Source of the DNA: Streptococcus parasanguinis CC87K
GTDB lineage: Bacteria > Bacillota > Bacilli > Lactobacillales > Streptococcaceae
Reading direction: 5' to 3'
DNA: 64,000 bases
Assembly: GCF_000507765.1 (NCBI RefSeq)
Contig: NZ_KI669401.1
Coordinates: forward strand, 744,001 to 808,000
In this document: piece after piece, positions 24,660-34,046 of the stretch
Numbering within the stretch: the first letter of the stretch is position 1
Layout: each line of letters begins with the position of its first letter
Notes under the pieces: generated by a model
Database searches by the model: none
What the model was told of the DNA's origin: nothing
Seen by the model: the letters and a program-made list of their open reading frames with translations, nothing else
Translations under genes and position numbers: made by a program

Positions 24660-25567
24660 TCCTTGGTTAAGTTAAGGAAGATAGATTCCAAGGTTTCTTG
24701 TTCTTGCTTCACTTCATAAATTGGAACTTTCTCGACTATTAAATCTCGTAACAAACTAGAAATCTGCTGATCGGCAAGGTTAGTCAGCTTGAGTTTATCC
24801 TCTTGTATCTCTAACATCTTGCACGGATAACCAAATAACACTTGGCTAATGACTTCACGTCGATCTCTAAAATCCCCACGCACTTCCAGCCATTTATTGG
24901 ACTGAATTTTACGAATTTCTCCCTCGTAAACGAGTTGACCATGATTGATAATCCCTACACGGTCAGCGATATGCTCTACTTCAGAAAGGATATGGGTAGA
25001 GATGAAGACAGTAATGCCCTGTTCTTTTGCCAACTTGATAATCAGTTCCCGAATTTCATGAATCCCTGCTGGGTCTAGCCCGTTTGTTGGCTCATCCAGT
25101 ATCAACAAACGTGGTTTCTTGACTAAGGCAAAGGCTAAAGCCAAACGCTGTTTCATACCCAGAGAATAATCTTTAACCAATTTTTTCTTGTTTTTAGGTT
25201 GATCTAACCCCACAATTTTCAAGGTTTCCTGAATATTTTTCTTATCAAATCCAAGGATCTTTTGGAAGACCAAGAGATTTTCATAGCCTGTCAAATTAGG
25301 ATAATAAGACGGTTCTTCAATCATAGAGCCAATCTGATTAAGATACTGCTTGTCCGTATCTATGGGTTGACCGAACACTTCAATCTCCCCAGCTGTACGA
25401 GAAATCAAAGACAAAATCATCTTCATGGTGGTTGTTTTCCCAGCTCCATTTGGACCTAGAAAACCATAAATCTCACCTTGTTGAACTGATAAGGAACTGA
25501 GGTTAACTACCTGAGTGTCCTTAAATCCCTTTTGTAAGTTTTTTATCTGTAAAACATTACTAATCAT
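24656..25567 (-). CDS. Lantibiotic immunity ATPase (LanF/MutF-like)
   Basis: A 303-residue ABC ATPase. The frame can open at a TTG at 25585, but I place the start at 25567 (MISNVLQIKNLQKGF) with GGAGG 9 nt upstream. Walker A is GPNGAGKTTTM, the signature is YSLGMKQRLALAF, Walker B is LLILDEPTNGLDP, and the switch is STHILSE. Residues beyond about 220 form the C-terminal extension usual for LanF proteins. It is the first gene of the LanFEG operon and is divergent from the LanRK-like genes across a 220-bp AT-rich gap, a common arrangement for immunity genes controlled by the adjacent two-component system. Confidence 0.87.
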   Translation of the reverse strand: MISNVLQIKNLQKGFKDTQVVNLSSLSVQQGEIYGFLGPNGAGKTTTMKMILSLISRTAGEIEVFGQPIDTDKQYLNQIGSMIEEPSYYPNLTGYENLLVFQKILGFDKKNIQETLKIVGLDQPKNKKKLVKDYSLGMKQRLALAFALVKKPRLLILDEPTNGLDPAGIHEIRELIIKLAKEQGITVFISTHILSEVEHIADRVGIINHGQLVYEGEIRKIQSNKWLEVRGDFRDRREVISQVLFGYPCKMLEIQEDKLKLTNLADQQISSLLRDLIVEKVPIYEVKQEQETLESIFLNLTKE

Positions 25568-25789
25568 TATGAACTTCCTCCTCAACGAGATTCATTTGTT
25601 GTTTAGCCATTTGGAAATACCTCACTGATTAAAATTTATTTGAGAAGTATCTCTATCTAGGTTATGTCTTTATTATAGACATGCTAGATTAATTTTAAAC
25701 TAAGCTAACCTTAATTTTACATTAAGATTAAAGTATCTTTCTTTTTTCACTCTTTTAAATGGTATAATATAGATAAGCGAGGTAAGATT

Positions 25790-26488
25790 ATGAATTTCGA
25801 ACAACAGCTCCTGAATAAGCACATCCTTATCATTGATGACGATAAAATTTTAAACTCTTCCATAAGAGATATTCTCACTGCCTACGGATTTTCCAATCTA
25901 ACATCAGCCTATGATATAGAATCTAGTTTGGACATGATTGAAACAGAGCAGTTCGACCTTTTCCTTTTGGACATTATGCTCCCCGATGGTGATGGCTACA
26001 CATTAGCAAAACATATCCGAAAAAAAGGCGATACACCTATCCTCTTTCTGACTGCCAAAAATAATCCTGAAGATGAGGTAGCTGGTTTCAATGCTGGTGG
26101 TGATGATTATGTCATGAAACCCTTCATTCCAAAAAATCTTATCTATCGTATTATGGCTCTGCTCCGAAGAAGCTATAAATCAGAACAGGAAGCAATACAG
26201 ATTGGACAGACTTTGGTGAGTTTTCGGAATGCAACAGTACAAAAAAATGGAGCAGAAATTTCTATTACGCCAATTGAAATTCAGATTTTGAAAAAACTTT
26301 ACGATAATAAAAATTACATCGTTTCAACCGAATCTCTCTGTGATACGATTTGGGGAGTGGATAGCTTTGGTTATGAAAACACTTTGACTGTACATATTCG
26401 GAAAATTCGAGAAAAAATAGAAGAAAATCCTTCAAAACCTCAATATTTAAAGACAGCTAAAGGGCTGGGATATAAATTGTTATCATGA
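25790..26488 (+). CDS. OmpR-family response regulator (LanR-like)
   Basis: A 232-residue regulator. The receiver domain has DDD near residue 16 and the phospho-acceptor Asp in FLLDIMLPDGDG near 60. The C-terminal winged helix begins near residue 140, with the recognition region YENTLTVHIRKIREKIE. The upstream -10 TGGTATAAT (TATAAT at 25763-25768) and GAGGTAAG give a clear start. It overlaps the kinase gene by 4 nt and is divergent from the immunity operon, which it probably controls. The usual target next to such pairs is the lantibiotic operon. Confidence 0.88.
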   Translation: MNFEQQLLNKHILIIDDDKILNSSIRDILTAYGFSNLTSAYDIESSLDMIETEQFDLFLLDIMLPDGDGYTLAKHIRKKGDTPILFLTAKNNPEDEVAGFNAGGDDYVMKPFIPKNLIYRIMALLRRSYKSEQEAIQIGQTLVSFRNATVQKNGAEISITPIEIQILKKLYDNKNYIVSTESLCDTIWGVDSFGYENTLTVHIRKIREKIEENPSKPQYLKTAKGLGYKLLS

Positions 26489-27855
26489 TTATGAACCAAA
26501 CCAAAATTTTAAGGTATTCACTAAAGAAATTTATCTTTTTTTCCATCATTATCTTTATTACCAATATTCTTCTAATTGCCAGTTTTGTTTTCTACATTAA
26601 GGAAAAGCAAACTGCTACTGAGACTGTGAAAATAATTTCTGAACACATTACCATCACAAAAAATAACGTCCACATACCTAGAAATGATATTTCTAGTCTA
26701 AAAGAACAAAAGTTATGGCTCATGGTATTGGATAAGCAGACTGGAAAACAAGTGTACGAACAGTATAAACCTACAGAAGTTCCTTCGCAATTTGACTATG
26801 GGGACATTTTACAGTTTTCTCGCTATTATCTTTCAGATTATCCTGTTTTTAGTCAGATAAAAGGTGACTACATCATTGTTGTTGGTTTTCCAAAAGATAA
26901 AATCGCTCGTTATAGTTATAATTACTTAGATATAGATAGTATTCGCTTGATTCCACTAGTAGCATTTGGAGTATTGCTTTTCAACTGCCTTTATTTCGCT
27001 TTTCTTTACTACTATGGTGTGACGCATATCAATCGTAAAATTGCGCCTCTTGTAACTGCTATTCAGAATCTCCCGGATGGTCTGAAAAATCCAATAAATT
27101 CTATATCAGAACTAGAATATCTTACAACTGCAATTAATCAAACCGATACTCTACTCAAAGAGAATGAAGTCTTTAAAGAGCAATGGATTTCAGGTATTGC
27201 ACACGATATCAAAACACCTCTTTCTGTCATCATTTCTAACGCGTCCTTGTTAAATGATTCTGAACTAGATGCACAGTCTAAAAAACATATTCCCCCAATA
27301 TTGACGGAATCCTATTACATCCAAAATATTTTAAATGATCTAAATATAGTAGCTCGCCTTTCATCCGGTCATCTTCAATTAAATCAGACTGAAACAAAAA
27401 TTATCCCCTTCTTCAAAGACATTCTCATCCATATTTTAAATCAAGAAATCTGGAATGATTTTGAATTTGAATTTGATTACGATGATTCACTTGTTAATCA
27501 ATCTATCATGATTGAGCAGTTTTTAATCACAAGAGTTATCCATAATATCATCTACAACTCTGTTTTACATAACGAAAAGGGTTGCACAATAAGAATCCAC
27601 TTATTCAAAAAAGATACAAATGTAATTGTCGAAATCAAAGATAATGGACAGGGAGCTTCACCAGAAAAAATTGCTGAACTTAATGAATTATCTTTTAAAA
27701 GCATTGATATTTCTAAAATTAGAACGACTGGAATTGGGCTAAAAATTTCAAAACAAATTGTTGATTTGCATCAGGGCTCTATTTCATTTGCTAGTGTCCA
27801 AAATGAATTCTTTGAAAGTATCATTTCACTTCCGATTTTCAACATTACCAATTAG
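26485..27855 (+). CDS. Sensor histidine kinase (LanK-like)
   Basis: A 456-residue kinase with two membrane helices (about residues 13-35 and 157-180) enclosing an extracellular sensor domain of about 120 residues. The H box is GIAHDIKTPLSVIIS near 252, the N box is IHNIIYNSVLH near 355, and the G boxes are DNGQGASP and TTGIGLKIS. This two-helix architecture with an outside domain fits kinases that detect a secreted lantibiotic, such as NisK or MutK relatives. The ATG overlaps the regulator's stop. A terminator follows at 27862-27899. It appears intact. Confidence 0.87.
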   Translation: MIMNQTKILRYSLKKFIFFSIIIFITNILLIASFVFYIKEKQTATETVKIISEHITITKNNVHIPRNDISSLKEQKLWLMVLDKQTGKQVYEQYKPTEVPSQFDYGDILQFSRYYLSDYPVFSQIKGDYIIVVGFPKDKIARYSYNYLDIDSIRLIPLVAFGVLLFNCLYFAFLYYYGVTHINRKIAPLVTAIQNLPDGLKNPINSISELEYLTTAINQTDTLLKENEVFKEQWISGIAHDIKTPLSVIISNASLLNDSELDAQSKKHIPPILTESYYIQNILNDLNIVARLSSGHLQLNQTETKIIPFFKDILIHILNQEIWNDFEFEFDYDDSLVNQSIMIEQFLITRVIHNIIYNSVLHNEKGCTIRIHLFKKDTNVIVEIKDNGQGASPEKIAELNELSFKSIDISKIRTTGIGLKISKQIVDLHQGSISFASVQNEFFESIISLPIFNITN

Positions 27856-27861
27856 ATAAAA

Positions 27862-27899
27862 AAATGGAGAAGAACCATTAGAGTTTTCTCCATTTTTTT
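27862..27899 (+). terminator. Terminator of the lanRK-like operon
   Basis: AAATGGAGAA and TTCTCCATTT form a 10-bp stem, followed by TTTT on the plus strand. It starts 6 nt after the kinase stop. Confidence 0.85.
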
Positions 27900-28022
27900 C
27901 ATCTTATCTTCCACTTATACCCTACCCAGCCTGCCAAGACAAGCAAAGCAAGGTTAAAGAGGATAAAGAAAGACGTAAAACCAAATAATCCATTCTGTGC
28001 CAAATCTTCTGTGTTGGAATTC
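27899..28022 (-). pseudogene. C-terminal fragment of a membrane protein cut by the IS3 element
   Basis: The minus strand encodes about 40 residues (SNTEDLAQNGLFGF, a long hydrophobic helix LFNLALLVLAGWVG, then YKWKIR and a TGA at 27899-27901). This has the look of the last helix and tail of an ABC permease or a similar membrane protein. The frame ends upstream at the boundary of the IS element at about 28030. The rest of the gene is absent, so it was probably lost with the IS insertion or a later deletion. It may be a relic of a lost lantibiotic gene; this is inference. Confidence 0.5.
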
Positions 28023-28033
28023 TGTCAATATTT

Positions 28034-28765
28034 TGGACACATTTTGGGAGGAAAATTTGAAGGCTAGCGCCCTTCGGTTGCTGGACCCCTTCTACGACCA
28101 ATTCTCTGTACTCTACAGGGGACTGGTCATTCAATTTTTGTTGAATTCTAGTTTCATTATAAAATATGATGTAATTTTTGACAATATCTGTTATACTACC
28201 TCAGTTATGTTTCTCCACTTATGGAGATAGAAGGTTTCAGACTTGAGAACAGAGTGAAACCATTCGATACAGCCATTATCTGCTATTCGCCTCTTTTCTG
28301 AGAATTCTTACACTCCTGTTTCCAGCGATAAAGGTGGAGCGTTTGACGCCGAAACATTCTAAAATAATAGATACAGGGCACGTTTTCTTATACTCTTCTA
28401 CTAGCTTGATAAGACTTACTTTGTCGATTCTTTTATCAAGCTCTGATACTTTTTTAGTAATTCTACCTGCAAACGTAACTGTTCCACTTCAGATAACTGT
28501 TTCATCCCTTTACCATAAGTATATTGTTTCCCCACGGGTTGGTAGAAACGGTACAATTCATCATTCTGATACCATCGCAACCAGTTCTTGACCTGACTAG
28601 CATTTTTGATGCTGAGGGTATCCATGATAACTTTATTTGATTTGCCTGCCTTCTTCATTTCGATACAGGCTAGCTTAGTTTCTACCGAATATGCTTTTTT
28701 GACCATAACAAAACACTCCTGTTTCTGGTTTACCAGATTTCAACAGAGTGTTTTCTTGTGTCTCA
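28034..28765 (-). mobile_element. Deleted IS3-family (IS150-group) insertion sequence
   Basis: An intact orfA-type frame (28416-28706) is followed by pieces of orfB. One is the start (KVSLIKLVEEYKKTCPVSIIL...GVKRSTF), another a DNGCIEWFHSVLKSE segment, and the third the C-terminal YNETRIQQKLNDQSPVEYREL. The middle of orfB, including most of the DDE core, is missing. Possible ends are TGGACACA near 28034 and TGAGACACA (minus strand) near 28765. The total is about 730 bp against about 1.4 kb for complete relatives. It cannot transpose by itself. Confidence 0.8.
28416..28706 (-). CDS. IS3-family OrfA (helix-turn-helix protein)
   Basis: A 96-residue protein beginning MVKKAYSVETKLACIEMKKAGKSN, with the N-terminal helix-turn-helix of IS150-group OrfA proteins and a C-terminal leucine-rich segment (LSEVEQLRLQVELLKKYQ). 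Complete relatives have a second helix-turn-helix and a longer OrfA or OrfAB, so this is probably a shortened version. The partner orfB is deleted, hence no active transposase is made. Confidence 0.75.
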   Translation of the reverse strand: MVKKAYSVETKLACIEMKKAGKSNKVIMDTLSIKNASQVKNWLRWYQNDELYRFYQPVGKQYTYGKGMKQLSEVEQLRLQVELLKKYQSLIKESTK

Positions 28766-29039
28766 TTTTATGAGTGCAGTGCCGACCCTAGGGATTCTTT
28801 CGTTCTCATATATACGTCATTAGTATAGGCTAATTTGATTTAAATTGCAAGAGAAATAACATTTTACATAAAAATCGGTGGATATTTTACAATTTTTGCA
28901 TATAATAGAGCTAAAAAGCAACTAGTTTTAAGAATTCTTATCTAAAACATTCGGAAATTCCCCTTAACCGTAGCGGAAAGTTGTTTTCTTCTCCTATTTA
29001 TAATAGACTATCACTAACATTAGATGAAAAGGTGACTCT

Positions 29040-31304
29040 ATGACTATAAATCAACTGCTTCAAAAGCTGGAGCCTACTAGCCCTATCCTTCAAGCTAACT
29101 TTGGAATTGAACGAGAAAGTCTTCGTGTCGATAGACAGGGAAAATTAGCACATACGCCTCACCCTTCCTGCCTAGGAGCTCGAAGTTTCCACCCTTATAT
29201 TCAAACAGATTTTTGTGAGTTTCAGATGGAACTCATCACACCAGTTGCTAAATCTACTACTGAGGCTCGTCGATTTCTTGGAGCCATTACCGATGTAGCT
29301 GGACGTTCCATCAGTAAAGATGAACTTCTCTGGCCCTTGTCCATGCCTCCTCGTATCAACGCCCAAGAAATCCAAGTTGCCCAACTGGAAAATGAATTTG
29401 AACGCCATTATCGTAACTACCTGGCCGAAAAATACGGAACTAAACTACAAGCTATCTCAGGTATCCACTATAATATGGAACTAGGGAAAGATTTGGTTGA
29501 AGCCCTATTCCAAGAAAGTGACCAGATTGATATAATTGCTTTCAAAAACGCCCTCTATCTTAAGCTGGCTCAGAACTATTTGCGCTATCGTTGGGTGATT
29601 ACCTATCTCTTTGGTGCTGCACCTGTTGCTGAGCAAGGCTTCTTCGACCAAGAAGTGCCAGAACTCGTTCGTTCCTTCCGAAACAGCGACCATGGTTATG
29701 TCAATAAGGAAGAAATACAAGTATCTTTTGCAAGCCTAGAAGACTATGTCTCTGCCATCGAAAACTATATCGAACAAGGTGATTTGATTGCGGAAAAGGA
29801 ATTTTACTCGGCTGTTCGTTTCCGTGGACAAAAGGTTAATCGCTCCTTCCTTGACAAGGGAATCACCTACCTAGAATTCCGTAACTTCGACCTCAACCCC
29901 TTTGAGCGTATCGGTATTAGCCAAACTACCATGGATACCGTACACCTACTCCTTCTAGCCTTCCTCTGGCTGGATGCCCCTGAAAATGTTGATCAGGCTC
30001 TGGCTCAAGGTCACGCGCTGAATGAAAAAATTGCCCTCTCTCATCCTTTAGAACCTCTACCTTCTGAAGCTGAAACTCAGAACATTACGACAGCTCTAGA
30101 CCAACTGGTGCAACATTTTGGGCTTGGTGACTATCATCAAGGTCTGGTCAAACAAGTTAAAGATGCCTTTGCAGATCCCAGTCAGACACTAGCTGCTCAA
30201 CTTCTTCCTCATATCAAAGACAAGTCCCTTTCTGACTTTGCCCTTGACAAGGCGCTTGCCTATCATGATTACGACTGGACTGCCCACTATGCCCTTAAGG
30301 GTTATGAGGAGATGGAACTTTCTACCCAGATGCTGCTCTTTGATGCCATTCAAAAAGGGCTTCATTTTGAAATCCTAGATGAGCAGGATCAATTCCTTAA
30401 ACTCTGGCATAAAGATCATGTTGAGTACGTCAAAAATGGTAACATGACCTCAAAAGACAACTATGTAGTTCCTCTTGCCATGGCTAATAAAACCGTGACC
30501 AAAAAAATTCTGGCTGATGCTGGCTTCCCTGTCCCTGCCGGCGACGAATTTACCAGTCTAGAACAAGGTCTAGCCTACTATCCTCTTATCAAGGGCAAGC
30601 AAATTGTGGTTAAACCAAAATCAACCAACTTCGGTCTGGGCATTTCCATTTTCCAAGAGCCTGCCAGCCTTGATAACTATAAGAAAGCTCTCGAGATTGC
30701 CTTTGCAGAAGATACAGCTGTTCTTGTTGAAGAATTTATCCCAGGAACCGAATACCGTTTCTTCATTCTGGACGGGCGTTGTGAGTCTGTCCTCCTTCGT
30801 GTCGCTGCTAATGTTGTCGGTGATGGCAAACACACCATTCGTGAATTAGTCGCTCAGAAAAATGCCAATCCATTGCGAGGCCGTGACCACCGCTCACCTC
30901 TGGAAATCATTAAGCTAGGAGACATCGAACAATTGATGTTGACTCAGCAAGGTTATGCACCTGATGATATTCTCCCAGAAGGGAAAAAGGTCAATCTCCG
31001 CCGTAACTCCAACATCTCTACAGGTGGCGACTCTATTGATGTCACTGAGACCATGGATTCATCCTATCAAGAATTAGCTGCAGCTATGGCAACTAGCATG
31101 GGGGCCTGGGCTAGCGGGGTTGACCTCATCATTCCAGATAAAACTCAGCCTGCTAGCAAGGAAAAACCTCATTGCACTTGTATAGAGCTCAACTTCAATC
31201 CCGCTATGTATATTCACACCTATTGTGCTGAAGGTCCTGGACAAGCTATCACTCCAAAAATCCTAGACAAGCTTTTTCCAGAAGTTGCCACAAGTCAAAC
31301 CTAA
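29040..31304 (+). CDS. gshF: Bifunctional glutathione synthase
   Basis: A 754-residue fusion enzyme that makes glutathione from Glu, Cys and Gly. The N-terminal glutamate-cysteine ligase domain (to about residue 450) carries GIERESLRVD near residue 22 and the FQMELITP segment near 62. The C-terminal ATP-grasp domain (about 485-754) carries VVKPKSTNFGLGISIF, VEEFIPGTEYRFFILDG and the metal site in ELNFNPAMYIHTY. The length matches streptococcal and listerial GshF. The start has AAAAGGTG upstream. It stands alone, flanked by an IS3 remnant and an ISL3 remnant, so its placement may reflect transfer or local rearrangement. The role is oxidative stress defence. Confidence 0.95.
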   Translation: MTINQLLQKLEPTSPILQANFGIERESLRVDRQGKLAHTPHPSCLGARSFHPYIQTDFCEFQMELITPVAKSTTEARRFLGAITDVAGRSISKDELLWPLSMPPRINAQEIQVAQLENEFERHYRNYLAEKYGTKLQAISGIHYNMELGKDLVEALFQESDQIDIIAFKNALYLKLAQNYLRYRWVITYLFGAAPVAEQGFFDQEVPELVRSFRNSDHGYVNKEEIQVSFASLEDYVSAIENYIEQGDLIAEKEFYSAVRFRGQKVNRSFLDKGITYLEFRNFDLNPFERIGISQTTMDTVHLLLLAFLWLDAPENVDQALAQGHALNEKIALSHPLEPLPSEAETQNITTALDQLVQHFGLGDYHQGLVKQVKDAFADPSQTLAAQLLPHIKDKSLSDFALDKALAYHDYDWTAHYALKGYEEMELSTQMLLFDAIQKGLHFEILDEQDQFLKLWHKDHVEYVKNGNMTSKDNYVVPLAMANKTVTKKILADAGFPVPAGDEFTSLEQGLAYYPLIKGKQIVVKPKSTNFGLGISIFQEPASLDNYKKALEIAFAEDTAVLVEEFIPGTEYRFFILDGRCESVLLRVAANVVGDGKHTIRELVAQKNANPLRGRDHRSPLEIIKLGDIEQLMLTQQGYAPDDILPEGKKVNLRRNSNISTGGDSIDVTETMDSSYQELAAAMATSMGAWASGVDLIIPDKTQPASKEKPHCTCIELNFNPAMYIHTYCAEGPGQAITPKILDKLFPEVATSQT

Positions 31305-31390
31305 AACCTAATTCTTAGGAACAAACAAATCACCTTTATCTCGATGATATGATACCTCTTAAGTAGACAAGGTAAATACCTAAAATCTAC

Positions 31391-31810
31391 GGGTCTTTGT
31401 CAACTGTAGTGGGTTGAAAAAAAGCTAAGCTCGAGAAAGGACAAATTCGTCCTTTCTTTTTTGATATTCAGAGCGATGAAAATTCGCTTCTTGCAGTTTT
31501 CAAAGTTCCGAAAGCCAAAGGCATTGCGTTTGATAAGTTTGATGAGATTATTAGTCGCTTCCAATTTTGCGTTGGAATAGGATAACTGAAGGGCATTGAT
31601 GATTTTCCCTTTGTCCTTTAGAAATGTTTTAAAGACAGTCTGAAAAAGAGAATGAACCTTCTTTATATTGTTTTCAATGAGTCCAAAAAATTTCTCTGGT
31701 TCCTTATTCTGAAAGTGAAAAAGCAAGAGCTGATAGAGATTATAGTGGTATTTCAAGTCTTCTGAATAGCTCAAAAGCTTGTCTAGGACTTCTTTATTGC
31801 CTAAATTGTC
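31391..31810 (-). mobile_element. ISL3-family remnant (IS1167-like end)
   Basis: The left end, GGGTCTTTGTCAACTGTAG at 31391, resembles the IS1167-type terminal repeat. The minus-strand frame 31400-31774, open up to about 31805, is the C-terminal part of an ISL3 transposase, with the segment NAKLEATNNLIKLIKRNAFG and the motif GFRNFENCKKRIFIALN. The N-terminal two thirds are gone and the sequence runs straight into the stop of a small broken gene at 31814. The element is inactive. Confidence 0.8.
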
Positions 31811-31813
31811 AAA

Positions 31814-32022
31814 TTAAGTTAGACTTTTCAAGTAACTCAGAAAAACTTGGTAGGGTGATTGAAATAGTTCTAATGGTAATTCATAGACTACCCTCTGTTC
31901 AGCTATTCCTCCTTCATCAGTAAAAAAAAATATTTCTCATGATGTCGCCAAACATGTTGTCCATAACCTTTTATTTCTTCAAACTTACTAACGTCTTCCC
32001 ATTCTAGGTTTGTTGGTTTCAT
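31814..32022 (-). pseudogene. Small unrecognised gene broken in a poly-T tract
   Basis: An ATG at 32022 opens MKPTNLEWEDVSKFEEI and GYGQHVWRHHEKYFF. A run of nine T on the minus strand (31922-31930) then shifts the frame to a stop. In the other frame the protein goes on as FTDEGGIAEQRVVYELP and ends FLSYLKSLT with TAA at 31814. Ten or seven T would restore about 70 residues. It directly follows the fragment at 32035-32193, 12 nt away, in the spacing typical of a toxin and its immunity gene. Slipped-strand switching is possible but unproven. No family is recognised. Confidence 0.45.
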
Positions 32023-32034
32023 TTTATTCCTCTT

Positions 32035-32193
32035 TTACTTAAGTGGCGATACATAATCATCTGGAAGTTTGCCTCTCCAGTCAATCCACATTTGCTCAGC
32101 AATCGGAATTAATCTTTTAAGCTCTTCCTGAGTAAATAATTCTCTAGTTTCAGGTATATCAATTAATGATGTGGGACTCTCTTCTATTAAATC
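32035..32193 (-). pseudogene. C-terminal fragment of an unknown protein
   Basis: The frame between a TAG at 32194 and a TAA at 32035 gives about 52 residues (IDIPETRELFTQEELKRL, then QMWIDWRGKLPDDYVSPLK). It has no start or ribosome site, so it is the tail of a lost gene. It is followed closely by the small broken gene at 31814-32022. The arrangement recalls the end of a polymorphic toxin with its immunity gene; this is inference from spacing alone. Confidence 0.4.
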
Positions 32194-32232
32194 CTATTCT
32201 ACCAAAAATATTCCCATGAATTCATACTAAAA

Positions 32233-32263
32233 CAAAAAGAGAGCAGCAAACTGAGCTGCTCTC
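32233..32263 (-). terminator. Terminator of the DUF1307 lipoprotein gene
   Basis: GAGAGCAGC and GCTGCTCTC form a perfect 9-bp stem, followed on the minus strand by TTTTTGTTTT. It lies just downstream of the stop at 32272. Confidence 0.9.
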
Positions 32264-32271
32264 CATTTTGT

Positions 32272-32856
32272 TTATTTTTCTACCATTCCGCCTTTGATAA
32301 GACTGTCTTTCGTTACTGAATAACTAACTGTTTTGTCATCTAGGGGATTAAAGCCTGGTACGATTTCTTTTAATTTATTAAAATCGATTTTTGTGTAATC
32401 AATGGTATTGCGGATATAAAAGATTCCGTCTTTGTATTCTGATGTTAGTTCAAATCCATGGCCCATCAGATCTTTGAATTTTTCTTGGCTCTTAGCAACG
32501 GCTTCTTTCATGGTTTCAAGAGGGTTCTCACCAGGCACTTTTGAGACGTCGTAATCATCAACTTTTTCTTGTAATAACAAGGTATCTCCCTTGTAATACA
32601 AGGTGATAGTTGACTTACCTGCTTCATCACTCGTTTCGAGAACAGTTTTTTGTGCACCTGCTAGTGCATCTTCTTTTTTACTTTCATCAGTCGATGACTC
32701 TTTTGTCTTCTCTTTAGCAGATGATTTGCTTGTTGCTTTACTTGTCGCCTTAGTAGACGATGGACTAGTAGATTTTGTACTCTCTTTTTGTCCACAACCA
32801 GCTAAAAGAAGACCCGCTGTCAAGAAGACGGCTAACATTTTTGTGGTTTTATTCAT
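32272..32856 (-). CDS. DUF1307 (YehR-like) lipoprotein
   Basis: A 194-residue surface lipoprotein. The signal peptide ends in the lipobox LLAGC at about residues 17-21. A low-complexity Ser/Thr/Lys linker runs to about residue 62, and the DUF1307 domain fills the remainder (YYKGDTLLLQ near 88 and KDGIFYIRNTIDY near 142). YehR-like proteins have no established function. The gene stands alone, with a clear terminator, downstream of galE on the same strand. No regulatory link to galactose genes is visible. Confidence 0.85.
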   Translation of the reverse strand: MNKTTKMLAVFLTAGLLLAGCGQKESTKSTSPSSTKATSKATSKSSAKEKTKESSTDESKKEDALAGAQKTVLETSDEAGKSTITLYYKGDTLLLQEKVDDYDVSKVPGENPLETMKEAVAKSQEKFKDLMGHGFELTSEYKDGIFYIRNTIDYTKIDFNKLKEIVPGFNPLDDKTVSYSVTKDSLIKGGMVEK

Positions 32857-32984
32857 TTTGAATACCTCACTTTTTTATGATGGTTAAGGAAATGACTGAC
32901 GTCTGAAACGAGTCATTTAGCAAGATCAACTGTTGTTTTAAATGTTATTAGAAAAGTCTCAAAAATGATGTTCGCAGTCCCTCC

Positions 32985-33983
32985 TTATCGATCATTGTAG
33001 CCGTCTGGGTGGCTGGAATGCCAAGCCCAGGCTGTTTGAATGATAGTTTCGATATTGTCAAATTTTGATTGCCAACCGAGGATGGCACGCGCCTTCTCAG
33101 ATGATGCGATCAGGGTATCTGGATCTCCTGGTCTGCGATCGGCTATCTCAAGTGGGATCGGATGTCCTGTAACCTTGCGGGCTGCTTCAACGATTTGAAG
33201 ATTGGAGAATCCAGTCGATGAGCCCAGGTTAAAGGCGGTAGATGGGTTGCCGTTTCGGAGATACTCCACTGCTAAAAGATGGGCATCTGCCAAGTCAAAT
33301 GGATGGACATAGTCCCGAACATTGGTGCCATCTGGTGTCTGGTAGTCATCTCCAAAAATAGAGATCTTCTCGCGTTTGCCTTGGGCCACTTGCAAGACGA
33401 TCGGCAAGAGATGGGTCTCTGGTCCATGGTCTTCTCCGATGGATCCATCTGGCTTGGCACCCGCTACATTAAAGTAACGAAGGGGCACATACTTGATCCC
33501 GTAGGCTTGATCGGCCCAACGCATGATGGTTTCCATCATGAGCTTGCTTTCACCATAAGGGTTAATCGGTTTTTGTGGAGTGGTTTCAAGAATCGGAATT
33601 TCTTCTGGAATGCCGTAGGTGGCAGCAGTTGAAGAAAAGACGATGTAGTGTACCCCACATTCATGCATGACTTCCAAGAGCTTGACCATGCCTGCTGTAT
33701 TGTTATCAAAATATTTCAATGGATCGGCCATGGACTCAGCGACCAGTGAGTAGGCCGCAAAGTGGATGACGGCGTCAATATCTGCATGTTCCTTAAAAAC
33801 AGTGCGCATAAAGTCTTGATCCGCCAGATCTCCTTGGTAAAAGACGGCATCTGGATGCACCGCTGCACGGTGACCTGTGACCAGACTATCGACCACGACG
33901 ACTTTTTCCTGTCCTTCATTGACCAAACGGTCCACCATATGGGAACCGATGTAACCAGCTCCTCCGAGTACGAGTATTGCCAT
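32985..33983 (-). CDS. galE: UDP-glucose 4-epimerase
   Basis: A 332-residue short-chain dehydrogenase that interconverts UDP-galactose and UDP-glucose. The NAD-binding GGAGYIGSH is at residues 7-15. The catalytic Ser is in FSSTAATYG near 122 and the YxxxK in NPYGESKLM near 146. It is the last gene of galK-galT-galE, a Leloir pathway operon, 63 nt after galT. AAAGGA lies before the ATG. Streptococci often carry a second galE; this copy is the pathway-linked one. Confidence 0.95.
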   Translation of the reverse strand: MAILVLGGAGYIGSHMVDRLVNEGQEKVVVVDSLVTGHRAAVHPDAVFYQGDLADQDFMRTVFKEHADIDAVIHFAAYSLVAESMADPLKYFDNNTAGMVKLLEVMHECGVHYIVFSSTAATYGIPEEIPILETTPQKPINPYGESKLMMETIMRWADQAYGIKYVPLRYFNVAGAKPDGSIGEDHGPETHLLPIVLQVAQGKREKISIFGDDYQTPDGTNVRDYVHPFDLADAHLLAVEYLRNGNPSTAFNLGSSTGFSNLQIVEAARKVTGHPIPLEIADRRPGDPDTLIASSEKARAILGWQSKFDNIETIIQTAWAWHSSHPDGYNDR

Positions 33984-34046
33984 TTGTTTTCCTTTCGCTT
34001 ATTGTCTTCTCTCTTATTGTACCAAATTTCTGCCGCTTCTCCACAC

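Noticed and set aside
28018..28765. Complete IS element
   Set aside because: The middle of orfB is missing and the end repeats are imperfect; it is a remnant.
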